A stretch of DNA of 64,000 nucleotides from Allomesorhizobium sp043769475 (GTDB taxonomy: Bacteria; Pseudomonadota; Alphaproteobacteria; Rhizobiales; Rhizobiaceae). Positions 8,718 through 17,564 of the stretch are shown in pieces; position 1 is the stretch's first letter; every line of letters starts with the position of its first letter. Below the pieces are notes generated by a model. That model ran no database searches. It was given only the letters and a program-made list of their open reading frames with translations, and was not told where the DNA came from. The translations under genes were made by a program, and so were the position numbers. Location: positions 3,162,001 to 3,226,000 of the forward strand of contig NZ_CP171729.1 of the NCBI RefSeq assembly GCF_043769475.1, given 5' to 3'.

Positions 8718-10193
8718 ATGCCTGCGCTCCCAGGGAAGTCCGGAAGCTGTTGGACCGCAACGGCGCGTCCGACTGAATATCCTGCGCTCGAAGGCTCCAT
8801 CCATGCCGAGACAGTGGTTGTCGGCGCCGGCATCGTCGGCCTCACGACGGCGCTCCGCCTCTGTGAGGAAGGACGCGAGGTCGTGGTGCTGGAAGGGCTT
8901 CGCGTCGGCGGCCAGGTGACCGGCCGCTCGACCGCCAAGGTCACGACGCAGCACGCGCTGATCTATCGGCATCTGATCGACACACTCGGCTTCCACCTTG
9001 CCCAGAACTATGCCGACGCCAATCGCGCCGGCGCCCGCCAAGTCCGAGAATGGTCGCTCGCCTTTGACATCGCCTGCGACCTCGAAGAGAAGCCGGCCTA
9101 CACCTATACGCAAAATCCCGCACGGCGCGGCGAGATCGAAGCGGAAGCCGACGCGGCTCGCCGGCTCGGCCTCGAAGCCGACGTTCTCGACCGCGCGCCG
9201 CTACCCTTCGACACGGCTGGCGCGCTGCTCTTTCCCGACCAGGCGCAGTTCAATCCGGCCATGTACCTGACCGGGCTGGCCGAGGCCGTCATCGGCCACG
9301 GCGGCCGCATTTTCGAGCAAAGCCGCGTGCGCCACATCGGCGAGGCGAGCCGCTGGCGCGCCGTCACGGACCACGGAACGGTGCATGCCGAGCACGTGGT
9401 GGTGGCCACCAACATGACCATCAAGAGCCCGGTCGGCATGGCCAACCGGACCCAGCCGCGCAGCCATGTCGCAATGGCCTTCCGCGTTGACGATCCGCTG
9501 GCCGTCGACGGCATGTTCATCGGCATCGACGACCCGACACGCTCCATCCGCATGGGCCGCGACGCCGAAGGTCCGCTGCTGGTGGCGCTCGGCCCGAAAT
9601 TCAACACCGGCCAGGATGGCAACGTGGCGAAGCGCTTCGTCGAGCTGGACAATTGGGCGAGAGCAGATCTTCCCGTCGGCGAAGCCGTCTGGCGCTGGTG
9701 CAACGAGGACTACGACACGCCCGACCGCGTGCCCTATGCCGGTACGCCGGACCTCGAAAAGGCGCCCGGCTTCCACATCGCCACCGGCTTTAACGCCTGG
9801 GGCATCAGCAACGGCACTGCCGCCGGAATGATGATCGCCGATTTGATCTGCGGCCGGTCAAGCCCCTGGCAGAAGCTGTACGACCCGGCGCGGCCTTACC
9901 CTGAGGATTTCCACCGAAACGGCGATAGCCAGTCGATCGTAGCGAGCGCGGAAGACATCGTGCCCGGTGAAGGCGGCGTCATCGTGCGCGGGGAGAAGAA
10001 GATCGCGGCCTGGCGCGACGAAAGCGGCGAGCTTCACGCTGTTTCGGCGACTTGCACCCACAAGGGCTGCACCGTGACCTGGAACAATGCCGAGCGCACC
10101 TGGGACTGCCCTTGCCACGGCTCGATCTTCGCCGCCGACGGGTCCGTCATCCACGGCCCCGCCCGCAAACCGCTGCAGCCGGCGGACCTGTGA
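8718..10193 (+). CDS. FAD-dependent oxidoreductase with C-terminal Rieske [2Fe-2S] domain
   Basis: 491 residues. The N-terminal VVVGAGIVGLTTALRL is a DAO-type FAD-binding Rossmann motif near residue 35; FHIATGFNAWGISNGTAAGM is the second FAD contact near 355. The last ~75 residues are a Rieske domain: CTHKGCTVTW and CPCHGSIF give the C-x-H ... C-x2-H ligands. This DadA/Rieske architecture is known in many bacteria but the substrate is undefined. GGGAGG precedes the ATG at 8718. Cytoplasmic, no signal. Confidence 0.85.
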   Translation: MPALPGKSGSCWTATARPTEYPALEGSIHAETVVVGAGIVGLTTALRLCEEGREVVVLEGLRVGGQVTGRSTAKVTTQHALIYRHLIDTLGFHLAQNYADANRAGARQVREWSLAFDIACDLEEKPAYTYTQNPARRGEIEAEADAARRLGLEADVLDRAPLPFDTAGALLFPDQAQFNPAMYLTGLAEAVIGHGGRIFEQSRVRHIGEASRWRAVTDHGTVHAEHVVVATNMTIKSPVGMANRTQPRSHVAMAFRVDDPLAVDGMFIGIDDPTRSIRMGRDAEGPLLVALGPKFNTGQDGNVAKRFVELDNWARADLPVGEAVWRWCNEDYDTPDRVPYAGTPDLEKAPGFHIATGFNAWGISNGTAAGMMIADLICGRSSPWQKLYDPARPYPEDFHRNGDSQSIVASAEDIVPGEGGVIVRGEKKIAAWRDESGELHAVSATCTHKGCTVTWNNAERTWDCPCHGSIFAADGSVIHGPARKPLQPADL

Positions 10194-10208
10194 TCCGCCG
10201 CTGCGCCG

Positions 10209-10649
10209 TCAGTGCACGTTCTCGCGCGGCTCGGCCACTCGCCTGATATCGGCCGGCAGCGCCTCGAATATCTTGGTGGCCTGCCCTTCCCCGACATGTT
10301 TGGCCAGCACCCGGCAGACGACGCGCAGCGCATCTCCCGAATCCACTGGCCGGGTGAACTGCATGTCCTCCTTGATCTTGCCGAGGAACTCGTCGAGCGT
10401 GCGTATCTTGTCGGGCGTCGCCGACGGCTTGTAGCGGTCGAAATAGGCGCCGCGCACGAGCAGCGGCAATTGCGAGCCCAGATGCGCTGCGAGATCGGGC
10501 TGGACCCTGTCCCGCACGGCCCTGAGCACCGAGCCCAGCATATGCCAGGCAAGCTGGCGGTCGGGACCCATCTCCTCCATGATCTCGTCGAGCCAGATGT
10601 TCGTGGTCTGCAGCGTCTTGTCGAATACGTCCAATCCGGTGGCGCTCAT
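10209..10649 (-). CDS. DUF2267 family protein
   Basis: 146 residues, all helical and soluble. The family pattern is visible: a repeat of TTNIWLDEI..HMLGSVLRAVRDR and ALRVVCRVLAKHV..ALPADIRRV. DUF2267 proteins are often stress-associated but have no agreed function. AGGAGGTAGCG immediately precedes the ATG at 10649, and an EcfG-like site lies at 10691-10715. Confidence 0.8.
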   Translation of the reverse strand: MSATGLDVFDKTLQTTNIWLDEIMEEMGPDRQLAWHMLGSVLRAVRDRVQPDLAAHLGSQLPLLVRGAYFDRYKPSATPDKIRTLDEFLGKIKEDMQFTRPVDSGDALRVVCRVLAKHVGEGQATKIFEALPADIRRVAEPRENVH

Positions 10650-10690
10650 CGCTACCTCCTGTTTTCCTGCGCTTCGCGGTGTGCCTGAAA

Positions 10691-10715
10691 AACAGGGCCG
10701 AACGGCCATGGTTCC
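10691..10715 (-). promoter_or_regulatory. EcfG-like promoter, GGAAC-N16-TGTT
   Basis: On the minus strand GGAAC (10715-10711) and TGTT (10694-10691) are 16 bases apart, 42 bases before the DUF2267 start. The -10 differs from CGTT in its first base. Confidence 0.4.
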
Positions 10716-10724
10716 AAAAATCGA

Positions 10725-11303
10725 TTACGATTCACGTGTTTCCACCGGGCGCACCTTGGCGGCGGTCGGGCCGGTGTCGCCCATATCCTCGACATAGTGC
10801 ACCTCGTCGCCGCGCTTCAGGCTGTCGAAGTCGCCGCTGAGCAGGCTGTTGCGATGGAAATAGAGCAGCCCGCCCTCCTTGGTCATCAGGAAGCCGTGGT
10901 CCTCTTCGGGGTGCATCTCGGCTACCTGGCCGAGGAACTGGTTCGTCCCGTCATGATAATCCGCGGTCGCGCCGCCCTCGCGCTGCCGCTTGAATTCGAT
11001 GATCTGCCGCTCGGCGGCGTCGAATGCGTCCGAAATGGCGTTGCGCAGGTCCGGGTTCTGGAACTTCTGCAGCAGGCGCTCTGGTTCGTACGCGACCACC
11101 AGATCCTTGGCGCCGGGCACGCTCATTTCGATGCGGACCACAGGCGGCGTCCGGTTCTTGTCGGCGCGCTGGTCGACCCGCACGCGACAGCCAACCAGCC
11201 CGCTATAGAGCTTTTCCAGCTTTTCCACCCGCGAGCGTATCTCGCTTTCGGCAGCGTCGGATTTATCGATCTTGTGGAAGGCGATTTCGAGAGGGATTTG
11301 CAT
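10725..11303 (-). CDS. Ribosome hibernation factor (HPF/RaiA) fused to cold-shock domain
   Basis: 192 residues. Residues 1-~100 (MQIPLEIAFHKID, the VEKLEKLYSGLVGCRVRVDQ stretch) follow the HPF/RaiA/sigma-54-modulation fold that binds the 30S decoding site. Residues ~125-190 are an OB-fold cold-shock domain: GQVAEMHPEEDHGFLM, GLLYFHRNSL and GDEVHYVEDMG. The start at MQIPLE is chosen because homology begins there, although the ribosome-binding site is weak. A consensus EcfG promoter lies at 11349-11374. Likely role is ribosome protection in stress or stationary phase. Confidence 0.85.
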   Translation of the reverse strand: MQIPLEIAFHKIDKSDAAESEIRSRVEKLEKLYSGLVGCRVRVDQRADKNRTPPVVRIEMSVPGAKDLVVAYEPERLLQKFQNPDLRNAISDAFDAAERQIIEFKRQREGGATADYHDGTNQFLGQVAEMHPEEDHGFLMTKEGGLLYFHRNSLLSGDFDSLKRGDEVHYVEDMGDTGPTAAKVRPVETRES

Positions 11304-11348
11304 CGGATTGCTCACTGCTGATAACCGCTTCGCGGGCGGCATTCTGCC

Positions 11349-11374
11349 AACGCCGCGGCCGGATGAATCGTTCC
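11349..11374 (-). promoter_or_regulatory. Consensus EcfG promoter, GGAAC-N17-CGTT
   Basis: On the minus strand GGAAC (11374-11370) and CGTT (11352-11349) are 17 bases apart, 46 bases before the HPF-cold-shock gene. Both elements match the general-stress consensus exactly. Confidence 0.6.
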
Positions 11375-11400
11375 AAACGTCGAACCGTCCGCGGGCCCGG

Positions 11401-12465
11401 CTAGCCTACGGCGCGCCGGACAGTCTTCGACATCCGCTGCAGGAACACCGGCCGCGACGACGCGACAAGCTTCCACGACAGGATGGCCTTGGCCATCCGC
11501 CGCGGCAGAACGCCTATGGAAAGAAACCACGCCGCCAGGAAAGCGCGCCTGCGCAGCGAAGCGTTCATCTCGAGGCTCGCCGCCACCCCGGCGGCGGCCA
11601 GCGTCAGCTTCGAATCGCCGCGCACCGGATGGCGGTCCCCGTCCGTGCACAGCGAAGCCAGCCGCTCTTCGAGATGGCCGGGATCCCGCAACCCGACATT
11701 GTCCGGCAGCGTCAGCCCCATGTCGGCCGTTTGGCGCGACAGCGCCTCGAACCGGTGGAAGTCGTGCCGCACCCGCCAGCGCGCGCGCTCGCCGAGCTTT
11801 TCCCCGAATACCGAATGGTTGGAACCGTGCTGGCGGTATGCACCAAGGCACGCTTCGATCGATTTCACCCTCCCGTAGAGGGGCGCAAGCGTCACCAGAT
11901 AGCCGTCCGCGCCTTGCCGGAAGTCGGCTTCCGGAATCGGAAATATCGGTTCCAGCGCCGAACGGTCGAAGGCGAGCCCGCTCGTCACTGTCGTGCGGTA
12001 CCGCCCGCTGCGCAGCAGCTTGGGCAGCACGTCGCCATCGTCGAAGGGCAGTTCCGGCGGCGGGAAGACGTCCTTCACGTCTTGGCGCTCGTCGACCACA
12101 TGCAGCCTGAACTGCACCTGCGCGGTCTTTGCCTGCCACGCATCCACCACTTCGGACACGGCGTTCGGGTAGAGATAGTCGTCGGCGTCGAGGAAGAATA
12201 CGATCCGGCCGCTGGAGGCCGCGAACCCGGCATTGAAGGCCGACGCGTGGCCGCCATTCTCGTCCTTGAAGCAGGGCAATATCCCGTCGCCGTACGACCT
12301 CATGATCTCCCTCGATCCGTCGGTCGACACGTCGTCGACGACGATCACCTCCACGGCGGGATGCGTCTGGCGCAAGGCGCTGTCGATGCATCGGCCGAGA
12401 AACCGCGCATAGTTGAAATTCGTGATTATGATCGACGCCGGGACGTGCCCTGTGGAGTGGTGCAT
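11401..12465 (-). CDS. Family 2 glycosyltransferase
   Basis: 354 residues. ASIIITNFNYARFLGRCIDS, VIVVDDVSTDGS and the metal-binding FLDADDYL near residue 95 are the standard GT-A features of family 2. The C-terminal third is helical and basic (ALAGARRAF-like region, RRAFLAAWFLSIG) and may sit on the membrane face. It transfers a sugar from a nucleotide donor; acceptor unknown. No polysaccharide cluster is adjacent, so the product cannot be inferred. Confidence 0.85.
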   Translation of the reverse strand: MHHSTGHVPASIIITNFNYARFLGRCIDSALRQTHPAVEVIVVDDVSTDGSREIMRSYGDGILPCFKDENGGHASAFNAGFAASSGRIVFFLDADDYLYPNAVSEVVDAWQAKTAQVQFRLHVVDERQDVKDVFPPPELPFDDGDVLPKLLRSGRYRTTVTSGLAFDRSALEPIFPIPEADFRQGADGYLVTLAPLYGRVKSIEACLGAYRQHGSNHSVFGEKLGERARWRVRHDFHRFEALSRQTADMGLTLPDNVGLRDPGHLEERLASLCTDGDRHPVRGDSKLTLAAAGVAASLEMNASLRRRAFLAAWFLSIGVLPRRMAKAILSWKLVASSRPVFLQRMSKTVRRAVG

Positions 12466-12546
12466 TCGATGAACCTCGCACTCGTTTCGGGATTGCGGTT
12501 CATTGGGCCTAGCAACGAAGTTTGACGAAAAGACGCAGCCGCGCCG

Positions 12547-13173
12547 TCAGAAGATCAAGACGACGCCGGTGATCGCCAGTGCGGCGGCCCAGAGCAGATC
12601 GAAATTGATCCAGCCGCGCCGCAGCAGCGAAAGGCCGAGCCATTCATAGACCGAGACCGAGATCGCCAGCGTCACCGCCAGCATGGCGGCCGTGTGCATG
12701 CCGACCGCCGCCAGCGCCACCGGCAGCGATCCGGCGGCCGTCAGTTCCCCCGCCGGATTCGCCGAGAAGCACAGCGGGATGATGACCGGAACCAGCATGA
12801 GGCCGGCGCCGTGGGCGGTCGCCATCACGAACGACCAGACGCCGAGCCCCAGCATGCCCGTTTTCATGCCGACCCGAACGCGGCGGCGGTGGCCGTATGC
12901 GGCGTGATAGCCCGCCCAGACGATAAGCGCCGCGCCGGCCGCAGCCTCCAGTACCCGCTGCTCCACGAAAAGACCGAGCGCCACCACCGCCAACGCGACG
13001 GCGGCGATCGAAATCATGTGGCCGGCGGCAATCGGGATCAGCGACTTCAGCACCACGGCGCGGCTTTGCCGGTGCAGGCCGAGCGCGACCGCGAACAGCC
13101 AGCCCATGGCCGGATTGAGGCCGTGGAAGGCGCCAAGGCCGGCAAGCACCAGCCAGGGCGAGACCGTGGTCAT
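12547..13173 (-). CDS. Six-helix membrane protein with HGxNPxMGW and HGAGLM motifs (metal-transporter-like)
   Basis: 208 residues with about six membrane segments. Conserved-looking motifs are FHGLNPAMGW near residue 17 and TAHGAGLMLVPV near 120, histidine-bearing repeats that recall the UreH/NicO group of Ni/Co-type permeases. Similarity is only in outline. The gene ends 12547 and starts 33 bases after the selenium-binding protein stop on the same strand, so the two probably form an operon. Confidence 0.65.
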   Translation of the reverse strand: MTTVSPWLVLAGLGAFHGLNPAMGWLFAVALGLHRQSRAVVLKSLIPIAAGHMISIAAVALAVVALGLFVEQRVLEAAAGAALIVWAGYHAAYGHRRRVRVGMKTGMLGLGVWSFVMATAHGAGLMLVPVIIPLCFSANPAGELTAAGSLPVALAAVGMHTAAMLAVTLAISVSVYEWLGLSLLRRGWINFDLLWAAALAITGVVLIF

Positions 13174-13206
13174 TCTACGCCGCCCGTTTCGCGTGAGGCG
13201 GCATCG

Positions 13207-14601
13207 TCACGGATAGCAGTAGGAATCGGACGAGCAGTCGCCTCCTTCCAGGCGCACCTGGTGCGGCCGATGGCCCTTCGGCCAGTCGATGAAGAAGTTC
13301 GGATCGAATTCGATGCCGCCATTCTCGCCCACGTCGAGCTTGACCATCCAGCCTTCGATGCCTTCGGGATAGAATTGCGGGTCGATGGCGCCGTAGAGCG
13401 AGTTGGTGAAGTAGACTCGCCTGCCGTCCCGGCTGATCTCCACCATTTGCGGGCCGCCGTTGAGCGCGCCGTTCGTCGCCTTTGGATGCGTCGCCCTCGA
13501 CACGATCCCGCCTATGCGCACCCGACCCGCCTCCTTCGGCTCGAATGGGTCCGACACGTCGTACTGGATCATGTCGCCCGTGCCCCAGCAGGACACGTAG
13601 AGGAAGCGGTCGTCCATAGACAGGTCGATGTCGGTCACCAGCGGCGGCACCGCCTTGAAGCCCTTCAGCAGGGGCGGCAGGAGGTCCGGATCGGCTGGCT
13701 CGGCCGGGATTTCTATCACCTTCCTGACAGCCCATTTGTCGCCGTCGCGATACCAGGTCCAGATCGACGCCGACAGATCCTTGAGGCTGATGACGCAGCC
13801 CACGAAACCATAGGCCTTGGTCGGATCGTGCGCGGGGCGCAGTTCGAATACCAGCTGGTGCTCCTCGCCGAAGTCGATTTCCTGCTGGTGTTTGCGCTTG
13901 TGCAGGTCCCAGAAGTGCAGCCGGCGCCCGTATTTGCTGCCGAGCAATATCTCGGGCACCAGCCCGTTCTCGAACGTATCGGGCGTTCCCCATTCGCTCG
14001 TGATCATCGTGTCGTGGCCGAGATGCCACCAGAAATCATAGGCGAGTTTTTGCGGTCCGCGGTCCATTTCCCATTGGCCGAGCACCTCGAAGCTTTCGGG
14101 ATCGAGCAGGAATATGCCGCCCGGCCCCTTGCCCTCGGCGTTTCCGAGGGCGTTGACGTATATGCCCTCCGGCCCGCAATGGGTCGTATGCAGGCGCGAA
14201 TAGCCGGCCCTTTCGGCGATTGTCTCCGGCTCTATGACCTTCACGATCTTGGGATTCCTGGGATCGGGCCTGGTGTCGATGATGTGCAGCCTGGACGAAC
14301 GCAAGCCAGGAACGACGAGGTAGCGCCGTTCCATGTGCGGGTGCGGCGCGTTAGGGCAGAGGCAGGAAGAGCAGGCGTTCCAGCCGAAATGGTGCAGCTC
14401 GTCGCCGGCGTTGGGCATGTCGACCTGGCCGACGATCTGCGAATAGGAAGGCGATTGCGGGTCCACATCGACCACGGCGATCGCGTCGGGCGTGCGGCGG
14501 TCGGGATCGAAGGCGGCGACGTAGGCTAGCGTTTCCTTCGGCGCCTTGGCCGCCATTCTCGGCGACGGATAAAATGAGGGATCCGGTTGCCAGCTTGCCA
14601 T
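13207..14601 (-). CDS. Selenium-binding protein 56 / methanethiol oxidase family
   Basis: 464 residues, full family length. GDELHHFGWNACSSC contains the conserved C-S-S-C, followed by several histidines typical of the copper-dependent methanethiol oxidase group (THCGPEGIYVNALG, WWHLGHDTMITSEWGTP). The fold is a seven-bladed propeller. AGGAGG sits before the ATG at 14601. Characterised relatives oxidise methanethiol to formaldehyde, H2S and H2O2; no signal peptide is visible here, unlike some bacterial MtoX. Substrate not certain. Confidence 0.85.
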   Translation of the reverse strand: MASWQPDPSFYPSPRMAAKAPKETLAYVAAFDPDRRTPDAIAVVDVDPQSPSYSQIVGQVDMPNAGDELHHFGWNACSSCLCPNAPHPHMERRYLVVPGLRSSRLHIIDTRPDPRNPKIVKVIEPETIAERAGYSRLHTTHCGPEGIYVNALGNAEGKGPGGIFLLDPESFEVLGQWEMDRGPQKLAYDFWWHLGHDTMITSEWGTPDTFENGLVPEILLGSKYGRRLHFWDLHKRKHQQEIDFGEEHQLVFELRPAHDPTKAYGFVGCVISLKDLSASIWTWYRDGDKWAVRKVIEIPAEPADPDLLPPLLKGFKAVPPLVTDIDLSMDDRFLYVSCWGTGDMIQYDVSDPFEPKEAGRVRIGGIVSRATHPKATNGALNGGPQMVEISRDGRRVYFTNSLYGAIDPQFYPEGIEGWMVKLDVGENGGIEFDPNFFIDWPKGHRPHQVRLEGGDCSSDSYCYP

Positions 14602-14858
14602 GATGAAACCTCCTCTTGCTTGTTGATTGCTCTCTTTCAGTTGCTTGCTGATCGGTCTTGCGGTCCCCGCCGGATGGCGTAAGGCGCGATTGTCGCACCG
14701 GCGGCGGGCGGCGTCCAATCACGTCGCTTACTGGGACGCGGATGCCGCGATGCAAAGTTGGCTTCCCCTTCGACCGCCCTACGTTCGGGAAAGCTTTCAG
14801 AAAAACCGCGGGCCCGGGATCCTGCATTGACGCTGGAGTGTGAAAGGATAGCAGACGA

Positions 14859-15776
14859 ATGATCCTCACCCGCAGAACCTTCGTGAAGGCTGCTGCTGCT
14901 TCCGGAGCGGCTTTCGCATTGCCGGGGGTCGCGTCGGGCCAGGCGCGTGCGCCCCTGACCCGGACCATCCCGTCCTCCGGCGAGGCGATCCCGGCGGTCG
15001 GCCTCGGCACCTGGATCACCTTCAATGTCGGCGATGACCCGGTGCTGCGCGACGAATGTGCCGACGTGATCACGGCGTTCTTCGAGGCGGGCGGAAAGAT
15101 AATCGATTCCTCGCCCATGTACGGCTCCTCGCAACCCGTGATCGGGTATGGCCTCGAAAGACTGGGCCGGCCGGACACGCTGTTTTCCGCGGAGAAGGTC
15201 TGGACCTCCTCCGCGGCGGATGGACCTTCGCAAATCGAGCAGTCCCGGCGCTTCTGGGGTGTCGAACGCTTCGACCTCGTGCAGGTCCATAATCTGCTTG
15301 CCTGGGAAGCGCATCTTGACACGCTCTTCGCCATGAAGGCGGACGAACAGATCCGCTACGTGGGCATCACCACCTCCGAAGGCCGCCGGCACGATCTGTT
15401 CGAACAGATCATGCGGGACTTTCCGCTCGACTTCGTGCAACTCAGCTATAACATCGTCGACCGAGAGACGGAGGAGCGCCTCCTGCCGCTGGCGGCTGAG
15501 CGAGGCATAGCCGTCATCGTCAACCGGCCCTTCCGGCAAGGAGAGCTGACGCGGCGGCTCGAAGGCGAGCCCCTGCCCGCCTGGGCGGCCGAGATCGGAG
15601 CTTCAAGCTGGGCGCAGTTCATCCTGAAGTTCATCCTCGCGCATCCTTCCGTCACCGTCGCCATCCCCGCCACCACCCGCGTCGATCATGTGCGCGAAAA
15701 CGTGGCCGCCGCGGCCGATCCCCTCCCCGACGTGGCCATGCGTGAGCGGATGGCCGCCTATGTCCGGGATCTCTAG
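14859..15776 (+). CDS. Aldo/keto reductase with Tat signal peptide
   Basis: 305 residues. TRRTFVK near the N-terminus followed by a hydrophobic AAAASGAAFALPG stretch is a twin-arginine signal, so the enzyme is exported folded. IPAVGLGTW, the IIDSSPMYGSS segment (catalytic D and Y) and VAIPATTRVDHV belong to the AKR TIM barrel; it resembles the periplasmic aldo/keto reductase group. Stop and the next start are adjacent (TAG then ATG), so it is coupled to the following membrane protein gene. Confidence 0.85.
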   Translation: MILTRRTFVKAAAASGAAFALPGVASGQARAPLTRTIPSSGEAIPAVGLGTWITFNVGDDPVLRDECADVITAFFEAGGKIIDSSPMYGSSQPVIGYGLERLGRPDTLFSAEKVWTSSAADGPSQIEQSRRFWGVERFDLVQVHNLLAWEAHLDTLFAMKADEQIRYVGITTSEGRRHDLFEQIMRDFPLDFVQLSYNIVDRETEERLLPLAAERGIAVIVNRPFRQGELTRRLEGEPLPAWAAEIGASSWAQFILKFILAHPSVTVAIPATTRVDHVRENVAAAADPLPDVAMRERMAAYVRDL

Positions 15777-16451
15777 ATGTCGGAATGGTGGACCTACCGG
15801 CCGGAAGACTTCCTGCTCTTCTCCCCGCGCGTCTACTGGCGCATGTTCGAGCTGCACAATGCCACATTCTGGCCGCTGCATTTCGCAACGCTTGCCGCCG
15901 GCCTTGCGATCATCTTGCTCGTGCTTCGGCGACTCCCCAGGCGTGGACTGTGGGTCGCGCTCATCCTCGCGGCGCTCTGGGCCTTCGTCGGCTGGACTTT
16001 TCTGTGGAGCCGCTATGCGGCGATCAACTGGGCGATCGTCTATGTCGCGCCGGCCTTCGGCCTACAAGCGTTGCTGCTGGCGATCGCAGCCGCACGCGGC
16101 GGTATCGCCTTGGACCGGAGAGATACCGGCGCATGGCTCGGCGTGCTGCTCATGGCGATTGGCATCGTCGCCTATCCACTCCTGCCGCCGCTCTTCGAGC
16201 AGCCGTGGCGAAGCGCGGAAGTCTTCGGAATAGCACCTGACCCGACGGCGATTGCGACGCTCGGCGCCCTCATGACGGCGAGCGGTCGGCTTGCGCCGCT
16301 GCTGTTGGTCATTCCGCTCCTTTGGCTGCTGCTCAGCGGTCTGACACTAAAAACCATGGGCGATCCTCAGACTTGGCTGCCGCTTCTGACGGCCGGGACG
16401 GCTGTCGCTGCACTAGCCCTGCGCCGCTTGGCCCCTTCTGCGCTCCAATAG
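15777..16451 (+). CDS. DUF6064-like multi-pass membrane protein
   Basis: 224 residues with six or seven membrane helices. The opening WWTYRPEDFLLFSPRVYW and FELHNATFWPLH match what is seen in DUF6064 membrane proteins. It begins at the base after the aldo/keto reductase stop, so the two are translationally coupled. Function unknown; it could anchor or serve the exported reductase, which is a guess from position. Confidence 0.7.
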   Translation: MSEWWTYRPEDFLLFSPRVYWRMFELHNATFWPLHFATLAAGLAIILLVLRRLPRRGLWVALILAALWAFVGWTFLWSRYAAINWAIVYVAPAFGLQALLLAIAAARGGIALDRRDTGAWLGVLLMAIGIVAYPLLPPLFEQPWRSAEVFGIAPDPTAIATLGALMTASGRLAPLLLVIPLLWLLLSGLTLKTMGDPQTWLPLLTAGTAVAALALRRLAPSALQ

Positions 16452-16464
16452 CCACCGCCTTGGA

Positions 16465-17508
16465 TCACGCGGAGCCGCCGTCATCGTCGGCCGACCCACC
16501 CGACAGCAGCACCGCGATCCACCGGCTCGATGAATCCTGTGCGCAATAGACGATAAAGACCATCAGCATCGGCACGCCGAGAAACGCACCGGGAATGCCC
16601 CACATGAAGCTCCAGAAGAAGACCGCGAAAATGACCGCGAAAGGCGAGATCTTCAAAGACGCGCCGGTGAGCAGCGGCTCAAGATAGCTGCCGATGATGA
16701 ACTGGATGATGTTGAGGCCGATGAACATCACCACCGCCATCTGCCACGATTCGAATTGGGCGATGGCAAACAGCGTCGGAAACACCGTTGCGATCAGCGG
16801 CCCGAGAAACGGAATGTAGTTCAGCGCGAAGGCGATGGCGCCCCAGGCGGCGGCCAGTTCGAGGCCGGCGGCAAGCGCAAACGCCCAGACGACTAGGCCG
16901 GTGAGCACGCTGGCGAAGCTGCGCACCACCATGTAGCGGCGCAGCTTGCCGGCGATCTCGCGGATGGCCCCCAGGATTTTCTCGCCCTGCGGCTGGGCTG
17001 CGGGAAATCGCAGCCGCCGGGTGAAATCGTCGACCTCGAGCAGGCCCAGCATGACGAAGATGAACACCAGGACGAGGAAGCCGGCGAAGCCGTTGAGCCT
17101 GAGCACTATGCGCTGTGTAGCGCGGACCAGCCACATCACGTCGAAGCGGTCGGCGAGCGGCCCGGCGATTGCGAAACCGTGCAGCTCCAGCCAATCGGCC
17201 CAGCTGACATAGATTTCCTGGTAACGCCCCGCATTGACGAACAGCCATTGGCCGAGCCTGCCGAGGCCCCAGGCGATCGACGAGCCGACCATCAGGATGA
17301 TCAGTATGGTCAGGGTCAGCGTAATCAGCAGCGCCAGCAGCTCCGGTATCCACCTCTTGAGCGCCCGCTGCAGCGGCCAGACCAGCGCGATGGCAAACAG
17401 CGAAACGACCAGCGGCACCAGGATCGACTGGGCGAAATAAAGCAGGGCGATGACGAGGATGCCCGTCGACAGACGGCTGACCGGTCGGCTGGCGTTCATC
17501 TCCGTCAT
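16465..17508 (-). CDS. AI-2E family transporter (PerM/YdiK type)
   Basis: 347 residues with about eight membrane helices and the family's closing block WGIPGAFLGVPMLMVF. The N-terminal pair of helices, the soluble middle stretch and the GxxxxxxFP region at LGPLIATVFPTLFAI are standard for the family. Members include the TqsA autoinducer-2 exporter and Na/H antiporters; substrate cannot be told. It is convergent with the DUF6064 gene, 13 bases away. Confidence 0.85.
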   Translation of the reverse strand: MTEMNASRPVSRLSTGILVIALLYFAQSILVPLVVSLFAIALVWPLQRALKRWIPELLALLITLTLTILIILMVGSSIAWGLGRLGQWLFVNAGRYQEIYVSWADWLELHGFAIAGPLADRFDVMWLVRATQRIVLRLNGFAGFLVLVFIFVMLGLLEVDDFTRRLRFPAAQPQGEKILGAIREIAGKLRRYMVVRSFASVLTGLVVWAFALAAGLELAAAWGAIAFALNYIPFLGPLIATVFPTLFAIAQFESWQMAVVMFIGLNIIQFIIGSYLEPLLTGASLKISPFAVIFAVFFWSFMWGIPGAFLGVPMLMVFIVYCAQDSSSRWIAVLLSGGSADDDGGSA

Positions 17509-17564
17509 GCCCCGCCTTCAAACTGCGTCATCGGACCGCTGCGTAGCAGTTGACGTGACCGCCA

